Assembly (NCBI RefSeq): GCF_001815355.1
Contig: NZ_KV820351.1
Location: forward strand, 1 to 50,461
Direction of reading: 5' to 3'
DNA from: Haemophilus sp. HMSC068C11
Lineage (GTDB): Bacteria; Pseudomonadota; Gammaproteobacteria; Enterobacterales; Pasteurellaceae
Length of the DNA: 50,461 nt
This document shows positions 11,309 to 19,738 of the stretch, in pieces; position 1 is the first letter of the stretch, and every line of letters starts with the position of its first letter. The notes beneath the pieces are model-generated. The model was given only the letters and a program-made list of their open reading frames with translations. It searched no databases and was not told the origin of the DNA. Position numbers and translations under genes: made by a program.

Positions 11309-11310
11309 TA

Positions 11311-12351
11311 ATGGATAGACGAAAATTTCTAAAAGCGGGTATGCTTGGCGGAATCGCATCTACTTTGCCTGTATCAAATGTGCAGGCATCGGAAGCGGTT
11401 GAGCCTATTCCCGGTGCACTAGGAATGCTTTATGACTCTACCCTTTGTGTAGGTTGTCAGGCATGCGTGGCTGAATGTCAAAACGTGAACCACACACCCG
11501 TGAATCCAAAAGGTGATCAAACTTGGTCAAATAACGACAAACTCACACCATTTACTCGTAACGTGATTCAAGTATGGAGTGATGGTGACGGCACAAATAA
11601 AGACAAAACAGAAAACGGCTATGCTTACGTGAAAAAACAATGTATGCATTGCGTTGACCCAAACTGTGTTGCGGTTTGCCCGGTTCAAGCGCTTACCAAA
11701 GATCCAAAAACGGGTATTGTAAAATATGATCCCGATATTTGTACTGGTTGCCGTTATTGCATGGTGGGTTGTCCTTTTGATGTACCAAAATACGACTATG
11801 ACAATCCATTCGGTGAAATCAGCAAATGTGAACTCTGTAACCAAAAAGGCGTTGAACGCTTAGACAAAGGTGAATTACCTGGTTGCTGTCATGTTTGTCC
11901 GACTGGTGCCATTATTTTTGGTACACGTGAAGAATTATTGGCAGAAGCGAAACGTCGTCTAAGCTTATTACGTGGTACCGAATATGATTACCCACGTCAA
12001 CACGTTAATAGTACAGATAAATACCGTGCTACCGTGCCGGCATATCAATATCACATCTACGGTGAAAAAGAAGGTGGTGGTACACAGGTACTCGCCTTAA
12101 GTGGTGTGCCTTTTGCTAACCTTGGTTTACCGGACTTAGATGAAGTCGCAACAGGTTCTCGTGCGGCGCATTTACAACACTTCTTGTATCGCGGTTTAGC
12201 ATTGCCATTAGTTGCACTTGCCGGTTTAACCTTTATGACTTACAAAAATATGCATGGCGATAAAATCGCTGAGCGTATCGCAGCACAAAAAGAAGCCATG
12301 CGTCAGGCACGCAAGGAAATCGAAGAAGCGGAGGATGAGCATCATGAGTAA
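11311..12351 (+). CDS. hybA: Hydrogenase-2 electron-transfer ferredoxin subunit
   Basis: A Tat-exported protein with four [4Fe-4S] clusters that relays electrons between HybO and the quinone-reacting membrane subunit. The 346-residue precursor begins with a short Tat signal (DRRKFLKAG). Cys-rich motifs include [41 protein letters not shown] and CELC/GCCHVCP. A single C-terminal membrane helix (around residues 290-310) precedes an acidic tail. It follows hybO by 2 bp and overlaps hybB by 8 bp, so translation of the operon is tightly coupled. Confidence 0.95.
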   Translation: MDRRKFLKAGMLGGIASTLPVSNVQASEAVEPIPGALGMLYDSTLCVGCQACVAECQNVNHTPVNPKGDQTWSNNDKLTPFTRNVIQVWSDGDGTNKDKTENGYAYVKKQCMHCVDPNCVAVCPVQALTKDPKTGIVKYDPDICTGCRYCMVGCPFDVPKYDYDNPFGEISKCELCNQKGVERLDKGELPGCCHVCPTGAIIFGTREELLAEAKRRLSLLRGTEYDYPRQHVNSTDKYRATVPAYQYHIYGEKEGGGTQVLALSGVPFANLGLPDLDEVATGSRAAHLQHFLYRGLALPLVALAGLTFMTYKNMHGDKIAERIAAQKEAMRQARKEIEEAEDEHHE

Positions 12352-13570
12352 TCCACGTCCGGTAGGCGGTCGCCTTGTTTCTGCCGCAATTCTCTTTTTT
12401 GCACCACTTGCCGTGCTTTGCGTTTTATTAATTTTAAAACGTTTAGTTTTTGGTATTGGTTCCGTGACCGCACTTAATGGCGGTTATCCTTGGGGTTTAT
12501 GGATTGCCTTTGACTTACTTGTCGGTACAGGATTTGCCTGTGGCGGTTGGGCACTCGCTTGGACCGTGTATATTTTCAATAAAGGGAAATATCACGCTCT
12601 TGTTCGCCCAGCATTGCTTGCAAGTTTATTCGGCTATTCCCTTGGTGGTTTATCTATCACCATTGATATGGGGCGTTATTGGCATTTGCCGTATTTCTAC
12701 ATTCCAGGCCAGTTCAACACGAACTCTGTTCTATTTGAAACAGCATTTTGTATGACGGTGTATATCATCGTAGTGACCCTAGAATTTGCCCCTGTATGGC
12801 TTGGTTTCTTCGGCTTGAAAAAATGGTTTAATAAACTGAATAAAATCATGTTTTTCATTATTGCCTTGGGTGCCTTGTTACCAATGATGCACCAATCTTC
12901 AATGGGTTCCTTGATGATTGTAGCTGGTCACAAAGTCCATCCGGTATGGCAAAGCTATGAAGCGCTACCAATTCTCTCCTTGCTGACAGCTTTCATTATG
13001 GGCTTCTCTATTGTGATTTTTGAGGGTTCTTTAGTTAAAGCAGGTCTTGCAGGAAAAACACCAGATGAACGTCATTTATTTACTCAATTGGCACGCGTTA
13101 CCGCAGGATTAATTTTCTGTTTCTTAGCTGTGCGTTTTGGTGAGTTGATTTATCACGACAAACTGCAAATGGTTGTGGGCTTCGATAAATTAACTAAATT
13201 TGAAGCATGGATGTTCTGGATGGAAGTCTGGTTGATGGTATTACCGTTACTTACCCTCTTCCTCGGGGAGAAAAAATCAGATTCCCGTTGGTTATTTATT
13301 TCGGCATTAAGCATGTTACTCGGTGCAGCATTATGGCGTATGAACTACTCGCTTATCATGTATAATCCGGGCAACGGCTATCAATATTTCCCATCTGCGG
13401 AAGAATTGCTTATTTCAATTGGTTTCGTTTCCATTGAAGTATGTGCCTATATTTTAATCATTCGTTTATTCCCTGTATTACCGGTATTTAAAGAAAAACA
13501 TACCGAAGACTCAGAAAAAATTATTGCCGAAAAAGCGGCATTCAGCAAAAAAGTTAGCGGAGCAGAATAA
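12344..13570 (+). CDS. hybB: Hydrogenase-2 integral membrane (quinone-reacting) subunit
   Basis: A 408-residue NrfD/PsrC-family inner-membrane protein with about ten membrane helices, which delivers electrons from HybOAC to menaquinone. The reading frame stays open to an ATG at 12254, but the correct start is 12344: GGAGG lies at 12330-12334, 9 bp upstream, and the protein then aligns from MSNPRPVGG with E. coli HybB. Conserved blocks include [41 protein letters not shown] and [10 protein letters not shown]. Its stop overlaps the hybC start by one base (TAATG). Confidence 0.95.
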   Translation: MSNPRPVGGRLVSAAILFFAPLAVLCVLLILKRLVFGIGSVTALNGGYPWGLWIAFDLLVGTGFACGGWALAWTVYIFNKGKYHALVRPALLASLFGYSLGGLSITIDMGRYWHLPYFYIPGQFNTNSVLFETAFCMTVYIIVVTLEFAPVWLGFFGLKKWFNKLNKIMFFIIALGALLPMMHQSSMGSLMIVAGHKVHPVWQSYEALPILSLLTAFIMGFSIVIFEGSLVKAGLAGKTPDERHLFTQLARVTAGLIFCFLAVRFGELIYHDKLQMVVGFDKLTKFEAWMFWMEVWLMVLPLLTLFLGEKKSDSRWLFISALSMLLGAALWRMNYSLIMYNPGNGYQYFPSAEELLISIGFVSIEVCAYILIIRLFPVLPVFKEKHTEDSEKIIAEKAAFSKKVSGAE

Positions 13571-15279
13571 TGTCAGAAAAAAAACGTATCTCAATTGACC
13601 CAATTACCCGTATTGAGGGTCATTTACGTATTGATTGCGAAATTGAAAACGGTGTTGTCACCAATGCTTGGTCTTCTGGTACCATGTGGCGCGGTATGGA
13701 AAATATCGTAAAAGGTGCCGATCCACGTGATGCATGGATGATTATGCAACGTATTTGTGGCGTATGTACCACTGTACACGCAATTATCAGCGTACGTGCT
13801 GTAGAAGATGCTATCGGCGCTAAAGTCCCCGTCAATGCACAGTATATTCGTAACATGATTCTTGCTGCCCACAGCATTCACGACCATATCGTGCATTTCT
13901 ATCAACTCTCCGCAATGGACTGGGTGGATATCACCGCTGCACTAAAAGCTGATCCTGAAAAAGCGGCAGATATGCTAAAAGGTGTCTCTACATGGTCATT
14001 AAACAGTGCTAACGAATTCCGCAACGTACAGAAAAAAATCCAAGCATTAGTGGATAGCGGACAACTTGGTATTTTCGCTAACGGTTACTTCGGTCATGCA
14101 GCAATGAAACTTCCACCAGAAGTAAACCTCATTGCCGTCGCGCACTATTTGCAAGCCCTTGAATGTCAACGTGATGCTAACCGCGTGGTGGCATTACTTG
14201 GTAGTAAAACACCACATATTCAAAACTTGGCGATTGGTGGCGTAGCAAACCCAATTAACTTAGATTCCCAAGCAGTACTAAACCAAGAACGTCTCATGTT
14301 CGTGAAAGCTTGTATCGACCGCTTAACTGACTTCATCAACCAAGTGTATAAAGTAGATGCGGCAGTATTTGCGGCTTACTATCCTGAATGGTTAAGTCTT
14401 GGTAAAACATCAGGCAACTACTTATCTGTACCTGAATACCCAATTGATGCAGATAACTCTAAATTCATGTTAAAAGGTGGTTATATCGAAAACGGCGATT
14501 TATCGACTTTCCGTGCAATCGACCAACAAAAAGATGAGTTCGTTGTAAAAGGCATTAAAGAGAGTGGTAAACACGCTTGGTACGAAGATGATGAGCCATT
14601 AGAACCTTGGGCTGGCTTAACTCGTCCGAAATATACCGGCTGGCAAGATGATGGTAAATACTCTTGGGTAAAAGCACCAACCTTCTACGGTAAAGTTGTC
14701 GAAGTGGGTCCTCTCGCCTATTTAATGTGTGGTTTGGCTGCGAATGACACGCCAACTGTCAACCACTTCAATGAATTAAAAGGCATTTATGAAAAATTGA
14801 CTGGTAACACGTTAACTACCGATCAATTACATTCTACCCTTGGACGTATTATCGGTCGTACCGTGCATTGCTGTGCGATCAACGACATTTTAAGCGCTCA
14901 ATGGCAAATGCTCATTGATAATATCGCTAAAGGTGATATGACGGCGTATATCAAAACAGATATTCCAGCAAGCGGTGAATTCCGTGGTGTTGGTTTCGGT
15001 GAGGTACCACGTGGTATGCTTTCTCACTGGGTTGTCATCAAAGACGGTCGCATTGAAAACTACCAAGCCGTTGTACCATCTACATGGAATGCGGGTCCGC
15101 GTAATGAACAAGACCAAATGGGTCCTTATGAGCTTTCCATTATTGGTACACCGGTGGCTGACCCAACTAAACCGTTAGAAGTGGTCAGAACCATTCACTC
15201 TTTTGACCCTTGTATGTCCTGTGCTGTGCACGTAGTTAATACCGAAAACGGCGAAGTGACTGAAGTGAAGGTGTTGTAA
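13570..15279 (+). CDS. hybC: Hydrogenase-2 large (catalytic NiFe) subunit precursor
   Basis: The catalytic subunit carrying the NiFe(CN)2CO centre; with HybO it oxidises H2 in the periplasm. It is 569 residues, near the 567 of E. coli. Ligand pairs are Cys63/Cys66 in RICGVCTTVH and Cys548/Cys551 in DPCMSCAVH. The 15 residues after His554 (beginning VVNTENG) form the C-terminal extension removed by HybD after nickel insertion. It has no signal peptide and is exported with HybO. It joins hybB and hybD by one-base TAATG overlaps. Confidence 0.98.
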   Translation: MSEKKRISIDPITRIEGHLRIDCEIENGVVTNAWSSGTMWRGMENIVKGADPRDAWMIMQRICGVCTTVHAIISVRAVEDAIGAKVPVNAQYIRNMILAAHSIHDHIVHFYQLSAMDWVDITAALKADPEKAADMLKGVSTWSLNSANEFRNVQKKIQALVDSGQLGIFANGYFGHAAMKLPPEVNLIAVAHYLQALECQRDANRVVALLGSKTPHIQNLAIGGVANPINLDSQAVLNQERLMFVKACIDRLTDFINQVYKVDAAVFAAYYPEWLSLGKTSGNYLSVPEYPIDADNSKFMLKGGYIENGDLSTFRAIDQQKDEFVVKGIKESGKHAWYEDDEPLEPWAGLTRPKYTGWQDDGKYSWVKAPTFYGKVVEVGPLAYLMCGLAANDTPTVNHFNELKGIYEKLTGNTLTTDQLHSTLGRIIGRTVHCCAINDILSAQWQMLIDNIAKGDMTAYIKTDIPASGEFRGVGFGEVPRGMLSHWVVIKDGRIENYQAVVPSTWNAGPRNEQDQMGPYELSIIGTPVADPTKPLEVVRTIHSFDPCMSCAVHVVNTENGEVTEVKVL

Positions 15280-15758
15280 TGAAGCCGTTAATTCTTGGCG
15301 TCGGCAATATTTTGTTAAGTGATGAAGGTGTCGGTGTGCGTGTTGTGCAGGAGCTTGAAAAACGCCCTGAAATTCAACCGCACTTTGACATCATCGATGG
15401 TGGTACTTGTGGCATGGAATTACTGGATGCGATGGCAAATCGCGAGCATTTGATTATTGTCGATGCCGTGCTTGCTAACAAACAACCAGGTGAGATTATC
15501 GTGTTGCATGACGAGCAAGTGCCAACCTTTTTCTCTCGCAAAATTTCGCCACACCAACTCGGCATTTGTGATGTACTTTCTGCAATGAAATTAACGGACG
15601 AATTTCCAAAACACCTTTGCCTCATCGGTATCCAACCAGAATCGCTAGAATCTGGCATTGGTTTGACGGAAACAATACAAAACGTGTTGCCAAAGGTTTT
15701 TGAAACGTTAAATCAAGTCATTAAGGAATACGGCTTAAATCTAGATTCCCCTCTTTAG
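15279..15758 (+). CDS. hybD: Hydrogenase-2 maturation endopeptidase
   Basis: A cytoplasmic nickel-dependent protease that trims the HybC C-terminus after cofactor loading. The 159-residue M52-family protein shows LGVGNILLSDEGVGVRVV with the conserved Glu (nickel ligand), VDA in IIVDAVLAN (second ligand Asp), and SPHQLGICDVL containing the His ligand. Its last codons and TAG stop lie inside a palindromic repeat that begins around 15745, so the final residues SPL come from the repeat rather than from ancestral HybD sequence. At 159 residues it is about five shorter than E. coli HybD (164). Confidence 0.95.
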   Translation: MKPLILGVGNILLSDEGVGVRVVQELEKRPEIQPHFDIIDGGTCGMELLDAMANREHLIIVDAVLANKQPGEIIVLHDEQVPTFFSRKISPHQLGICDVLSAMKLTDEFPKHLCLIGIQPESLESGIGLTETIQNVLPKVFETLNQVIKEYGLNLDSPL

Positions 15759-15846
15759 AAAAGAGGGGCTGGGGGAGATTTGACTTAATTAATCGAGACA
15801 AGTGTTAAATCTCCCCTAACCCCTCTTTACAAAAGAGGGGAATTTT
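15745..15846. repeat. Nested inverted-repeat element (MITE-like) between hybD and hybE
   Basis: Two perfect 9-bp hairpins with 3-nt loops, CCCCTCTTT-AGA-AAAGAGGGG (15748-15768) and CCCCTCTTT-ACA-AAAGAGGGG (15820-15840), stand at the ends of a larger dyad. AGAGGGGCTGGGGGAGATTT pairs with AAATCTCCCCTAACCCCTCT at 18 of 20 positions around a 25-bp centre. No open frame is inside. This is the form of a small non-autonomous mobile or REP-like element. RNA from it would fold into a long stem in the middle of the hyb transcript. Confidence 0.8.
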
Positions 15847-15898
15847 CTTTAAGGTTTCGCCAGAATTCTTTAATCTTATTAATATTGAAAAATAAACC

Positions 15899-16408
15899 AT
15901 GTATAAACACGAAAAAACACCTGAAAACTCTACCGCACTTTTAACCTCTGTTACTGGCTTTGAAGAAAACCCAACGGAGATTTTCCTTTCCGAAATGCAA
16001 AACATTGTACCTGAAATGCAAGATCTCCCTTTTTATCACAAAGGCGTCGAATGTTTCTGCCCTAAATTTGTTTTATTCGAAGACCAATGGATTGGCACAG
16101 TATTAACCCCGTGGATGATGAGTGTGGTGATTCTACCTGGCCCTCAACAACAATGGGAACCACGTGAATTAGGTGATAAACTCACTGTACAACTACCGTA
16201 CAAAGCACTCACTTTCACCGTTAGTAGTGTTGAAAATGTACCGCAATATTTAAGTTGCTCTTTACATTCACCACTCGACCCGAATCTGACTAACGAACAA
16301 GCGGTTCAACTTACACAAGATTGTTTGCGTATGGTTTTATCCATCCCAACCGCACAGCCGACATTTAATTCTGATCGCCGTAATCTATTTAAGGCCATGA
16401 TCAAATAA
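15899..16408 (+). CDS. hybE: Hydrogenase-2 assembly chaperone
   Basis: A 169-residue HybE protein. In E. coli HybE binds the Tat signal of HybO and helps hold back export until the subunits are loaded. Conserved blocks are LFEDQWIGTVLTPWMMSVVILPGP, LPYKALTFTV and VPQYLSCSLHSPL. The start at 15899 has a weak ribosome site, and 140 bp containing a repeat element separate it from hybD. hybF and hybG do not follow; the operon ends here at a strong hairpin, so the HypA- and HypC-type helpers must lie elsewhere. Confidence 0.93.
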   Translation: MYKHEKTPENSTALLTSVTGFEENPTEIFLSEMQNIVPEMQDLPFYHKGVECFCPKFVLFEDQWIGTVLTPWMMSVVILPGPQQQWEPRELGDKLTVQLPYKALTFTVSSVENVPQYLSCSLHSPLDPNLTNEQAVQLTQDCLRMVLSIPTAQPTFNSDRRNLFKAMIK

Positions 16409-16431
16409 ATGTTATCTGCAAACAGTTAATA

Positions 16432-16472
16432 AAAATGGGCAAAGTAAAATAACTTACTTTGCCCATTTTGCT
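16432..16472. terminator. Bidirectional terminator between hybE and serA
   Basis: A perfect 16-bp stem, AAAATGGGCAAAGTAA (16432-16447) with TTACTTTGCCCATTTT (16454-16469), and a 6-nt loop. T-rich flanks occur on both strands, so it can end both the hyb operon and the convergent rpiA-serA unit. Confidence 0.9.
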
Positions 16473-16518
16473 TTCCATCCCACACAAAGTGCGGTCAATT
16501 TTTGCTTAATTTTTCAAA

Positions 16519-17751
16519 TTAATACAACACACGCGCTTTGATTGTGCCTTCAATCTCACGAAGTTTCGCCAATAATGGTGATGCATCATCTGTTTCAACA
16601 TCCACAACCACATAACCAATTTTCGGATCAGTTTGTAAATATTGTGCTGCAATATTGAGATTAGCTTCAACGAAAATTTGGTTCAATTTGTTTAATACAC
16701 CAGGACGGTTTTCGTGAATATGAAGTAAACGTTTTGTACCAACGTGTTCTGGCAAGGATACTTCAGGGAAATTCACAGAAGAAAGGGTTGAACCGTTATC
16801 TGAATATTTCACAAATTTACCCGCTACTTCAAAACCAATGTTTTCTTGCGCTTCCGCGGTTGAACCACCGATATGCGGGGTTAAGATCACATTATCAAAT
16901 TTACGTAGTGGTGAAACAAACTCTTCATTGATTGATGCAGGCTCAACAGGGAATACGTCAACCGCTGCACCACGAACTTTACCTTGTTCAAGCGCAGCTG
17001 CTAAAGCATCAATATCCACTACCGTACCACGTGCTGCATTGATCAAAATAGAATCTTGTTTTAATTGCGCAATACGTTCAGCACTCATTAAATTACGAGT
17101 TGAAGGTAAATCTGGTACATGAAGCGAAATCACATCACAAGAACCCAATAACTCTTCAAGTGTGTGTAATTGTTTTGCATTACCCAATGGCAATTTATTT
17201 TCAATATCGTAGAAATATACTTCCATCCCTAGAGACTCTGCAATAATACTTAATTGCGAACCGATATGGCCGTAACCCACGATACCTAATTTTTTGCCGC
17301 GCACTTCATGAGAACCCACTGCTGATTTATTCCATAAACCACGATGCACATCGGCATTCGCTTGAGGAATATTGCGCATTAAGAGCAAAATCTCACCCAA
17401 CACTAATTCAGCCACAGAACGTGTATTAGAGAACGGTGCGTTAAATACTGGAATCCCACGCATTTTTGCTGCATTAAGATCCACTTGGTTGGTACCGATA
17501 CAGAAACAACCAATAGCAATTAGCTTAGGTGCGGCTTCAATCATTTCAGCGGTTAATTGGGTACGCGAACGTAAGCCAATAAAATGCGCATCTTTAATGG
17601 CTTCTTTTAGCTCATCACCATCTAAAGCTTTTTTGTAAAAGTCGATGTTGGTGTAGCCCGCCGCATGTAAGGTATCTAATGCACTTTGGTGCACGCCCTC
17701 TAATAGCACAAATTTAATTTTTGATTTGTCGAGTGAGACTTTGTTTGTCAT
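16519..17751 (-). CDS. serA: D-3-phosphoglycerate dehydrogenase
   Basis: The first enzyme of serine synthesis, oxidising 3-phosphoglycerate to 3-phosphohydroxypyruvate with NAD. The frame is open to an ATG at 17808, but alignment with E. coli SerA and the AAGGA ribosome site favour the ATG at 17751, giving 410 residues, exactly the E. coli length. The NAD fold shows GIVGYGHIGSQL; the catalytic region has NAARGTVVD, AVDVFPVEPA and TPHIGGST with the active-site His. A C-terminal ACT domain (from about 337, HIHENRPGVLNKLN) carries serine feedback inhibition. It lies 19 bp downstream of rpiA on the same strand. Confidence 0.97.
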   Translation of the reverse strand: MTNKVSLDKSKIKFVLLEGVHQSALDTLHAAGYTNIDFYKKALDGDELKEAIKDAHFIGLRSRTQLTAEMIEAAPKLIAIGCFCIGTNQVDLNAAKMRGIPVFNAPFSNTRSVAELVLGEILLLMRNIPQANADVHRGLWNKSAVGSHEVRGKKLGIVGYGHIGSQLSIIAESLGMEVYFYDIENKLPLGNAKQLHTLEELLGSCDVISLHVPDLPSTRNLMSAERIAQLKQDSILINAARGTVVDIDALAAALEQGKVRGAAVDVFPVEPASINEEFVSPLRKFDNVILTPHIGGSTAEAQENIGFEVAGKFVKYSDNGSTLSSVNFPEVSLPEHVGTKRLLHIHENRPGVLNKLNQIFVEANLNIAAQYLQTDPKIGYVVVDVETDDASPLLAKLREIEGTIKARVLY

Positions 17752-17770
17752 GTTTGCTTCCTTATTTTTA

Positions 17771-18430
17771 TTAATCAATAATTTTTGCGCCGTCTGGTGT
17801 ACCAACAATCACAATATCTGCCCCACGTAAGGCAAAAATACCATTTGTTACTACACCCGCGACATTATTCAATTCTTTTTCCATTTCCACTGGATTTAAA
17901 ATCGCAAAATTATGTACATCTAAAATCACATTGCCGTTATCAGTCACCACGCCTTCACGATATTCAGGTGCGCCACCAAGAGAGACTAATTTACGACCGA
18001 CTTGTGAACGTGCCATTGGAATTACTTCTACTGGTAATGGGAACGTGCTACCTAACACATCCACTTGTTTACTAGAATCCACGATACAAATAAATTTTTT
18101 TGCTAAAGCAGACACAATTTTTTCACGAGTCAGTGCCGCACCGCCGCCTTTGATCATCATTTTTTGTGGATTGATTTCATCTGCGCCATCCACATAAATA
18201 TCTAAACTAGATACATCATTAGCACTAAACACTTCAATGCCCTGTTTACGTAATAATTCTTCTGAGGCTTTAGATGCTGCTACCGCGCCTTGAATTTGAT
18301 CTTTTAATTCACCTAAGGCTTCAATAAAACAATTCACTGTTGAACCACTTCCCACGCCAACAATGGTATCGGGCTTAACATATTTTAACGCCGCACGTGC
18401 CGCTAATTTTTTCATTTCTAATTGGTCCAT
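17771..18430 (-). CDS. rpiA: Ribose-5-phosphate isomerase A
   Basis: Interconverts ribose-5-phosphate and ribulose-5-phosphate in the pentose phosphate pathway, supplying ribose for nucleotides. It is 219 residues, identical in length to E. coli RpiA. Conserved motifs are [13 protein letters not shown] near the N-terminus, [10 protein letters not shown] and [14 protein letters not shown] (catalytic Lys/Asp/Glu region), and a C-terminal [17 protein letters not shown]. It is first in a unit with serA, and a PurR-like operator lies 31 bp upstream. Confidence 0.97.
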   Translation of the reverse strand: MDQLEMKKLAARAALKYVKPDTIVGVGSGSTVNCFIEALGELKDQIQGAVAASKASEELLRKQGIEVFSANDVSSLDIYVDGADEINPQKMMIKGGGAALTREKIVSALAKKFICIVDSSKQVDVLGSTFPLPVEVIPMARSQVGRKLVSLGGAPEYREGVVTDNGNVILDVHNFAILNPVEMEKELNNVAGVVTNGIFALRGADIVIVGTPDGAKIID

Positions 18431-18460
18431 TTTTCTCTCCCTTTTAAATCGTGGATAACA

Positions 18461-18476
18461 ACGTAAACGTTTGCTT
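18461..18476. promoter_or_regulatory. Candidate PurR operator upstream of rpiA
   Basis: ACGTAAACGTTTGCTT matches 14 of 16 positions of the PurR consensus ACGCAAACGTTTGCGT, including the central AAACGTTT. It lies 31-46 bp upstream of the rpiA ATG, where repressor would block initiation. Control of ribose-5-phosphate supply by purine status makes sense. The same 12-bp core, GTAAACGTTTGC, recurs at 23317-23328. Confidence 0.55.
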
Positions 18477-18539
18477 TACTTTAATACGACACTATTAAAT
18501 AAACAAGTGTAAAAATTTATTCGTGATGATGAAAAAATT

Positions 18540-19688
18540 TTATTCATCTAAAAAAAGTGCTAACAGCTCGTTTAAAAACAATTTTCCGTGTTCGGTCACT
18601 TGCCAAGAATCCAGTGTTTCGACGATATAATTCTGTTGAATGGCCAAATCAATTTGATTTTTGACCGCACTTTGCGAAAGCCCCGTGTAATGCTCAAACT
18701 CTTGTTTTGGCACCACTTCCAATAAGCGGAAGCGATTCATGAAGAATTCAAAAGCGCGGTCATTTTTTTCCACGTTTTTTTCTTCATAAAGGTGCTCACC
18801 TCGCAAATACCCTTTTGGATGCTTCGTTTTAGAAAAACGTAAAATATCGCCATCAGGGAAAGTGAGTTTTCCATGTGCGCCACAGCCTATCGCCAAATAA
18901 TCCCCAAATCGCCAATAATTCAAATTATGCTGACACTGAAAGCCCGGTTTCGCATAAGCGGATGTTTCATATTGCTGATAACCGGCTTCGGTTAAAAGTT
19001 GGTGACCTTGCTCAAAAATATCCCAAAGCGCATCATCATCCGGCAATGTAGGCGGACGATAAGCAAACATGGTATTGGGTTCAATGGTGAGTTGATACCA
19101 AGAAAGGTGTGGCGGAGCAAGCTCAATAGCTTGTCGTAAATCATCTAAGGCTTCCTCAAGTGTTTGATTTGGCAAGCCGTGCATTAAATCTAGATTGAAA
19201 CTTTTTAACCCAGAAACTTTCGCCAAACTGACCGCACTTTTAGCCTCCGCCGCATTATGAATACGCCCTAAACGTTGTAATTTATCGTCATTAAAACTTT
19301 GGATGCCCATGGAAATACGCGTTACACTAGCGTCCACATAACCTTTAAAACGCTCCGCTTCGACAGTGCCTGGATTAGCTTCCATAGTAATTTCAATATT
19401 CTCTGAAAAAGGAATGCAACGTTGAATTTCTGCCAATAACAACTTGATACTTTCCGCTGAAAATAAACTCGGCGTGCCACCACCAATAAAAATTGAATGA
19501 AGTGGACGATTTTGAATACTAGCCTGATATTTCTCTAAGTCTGTCTCAAGATCGGCGATCAGATGTTGCACATATTCTTGTTCAGGAATTGTGCCTTTCT
19601 GTGCATGCGAATTGAAATCACAATAAGGGCATTTCTGCACACACCAAGGAATGTGAACATAAAGGGAAAGAGGAGGAAATTTTTGCAT
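18540..19688 (-). CDS. hemW: Radical SAM heme chaperone
   Basis: A 382-residue HemW (formerly annotated as oxygen-independent coproporphyrinogen oxidase-like). Family members bind heme and a 4Fe-4S/SAM cluster and deliver heme to membrane respiratory enzymes. The radical-SAM motif CVQKCPYC gives Cys16, Cys20 and Cys23. Also visible are IFIGGGTPSLF, NLDLMHGLPNQT and the HemW C-terminal winged helix. It lacks the extra Cys of true HemN. It starts 50 bp after lon, past a hairpin, so it may be transcribed partly by read-through. Confidence 0.93.
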   Translation of the reverse strand: MQKFPPLSLYVHIPWCVQKCPYCDFNSHAQKGTIPEQEYVQHLIADLETDLEKYQASIQNRPLHSIFIGGGTPSLFSAESIKLLLAEIQRCIPFSENIEITMEANPGTVEAERFKGYVDASVTRISMGIQSFNDDKLQRLGRIHNAAEAKSAVSLAKVSGLKSFNLDLMHGLPNQTLEEALDDLRQAIELAPPHLSWYQLTIEPNTMFAYRPPTLPDDDALWDIFEQGHQLLTEAGYQQYETSAYAKPGFQCQHNLNYWRFGDYLAIGCGAHGKLTFPDGDILRFSKTKHPKGYLRGEHLYEEKNVEKNDRAFEFFMNRFRLLEVVPKQEFEHYTGLSQSAVKNQIDLAIQQNYIVETLDSWQVTEHGKLFLNELLALFLDE

Positions 19689-19702
19689 AATTAAAAGTCA
19701 AA

Positions 19703-19728
19703 AGGGCTTGTTTTCACAAGCCCTAAAA
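19703..19728. terminator. Hairpin between lon and hemW
   Basis: AGGGCTTGT (19703-19711) pairs with ACAAGCCCT (19716-19724) around a TTTC loop. On the minus strand it is followed by TTTTGACTTTT, a moderate U-rich tail; on plus it is followed by seven A residues. It probably weakens read-through from lon into hemW. Confidence 0.65.
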
Positions 19729-19738
19729 AAATAAGTCA

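Noticed and set aside
12254..12343. Longer hybB with 30 extra N-terminal residues
   Set aside because: The extension is a shifted reading of the hybA 3' end, highly basic, and absent from HybB homologs; GGAGG points to 12344.
17752..17808. Longer serA start
   Set aside because: The extra 19 residues have no counterpart in SerA and run through the rpiA-serA spacer and the rpiA stop.
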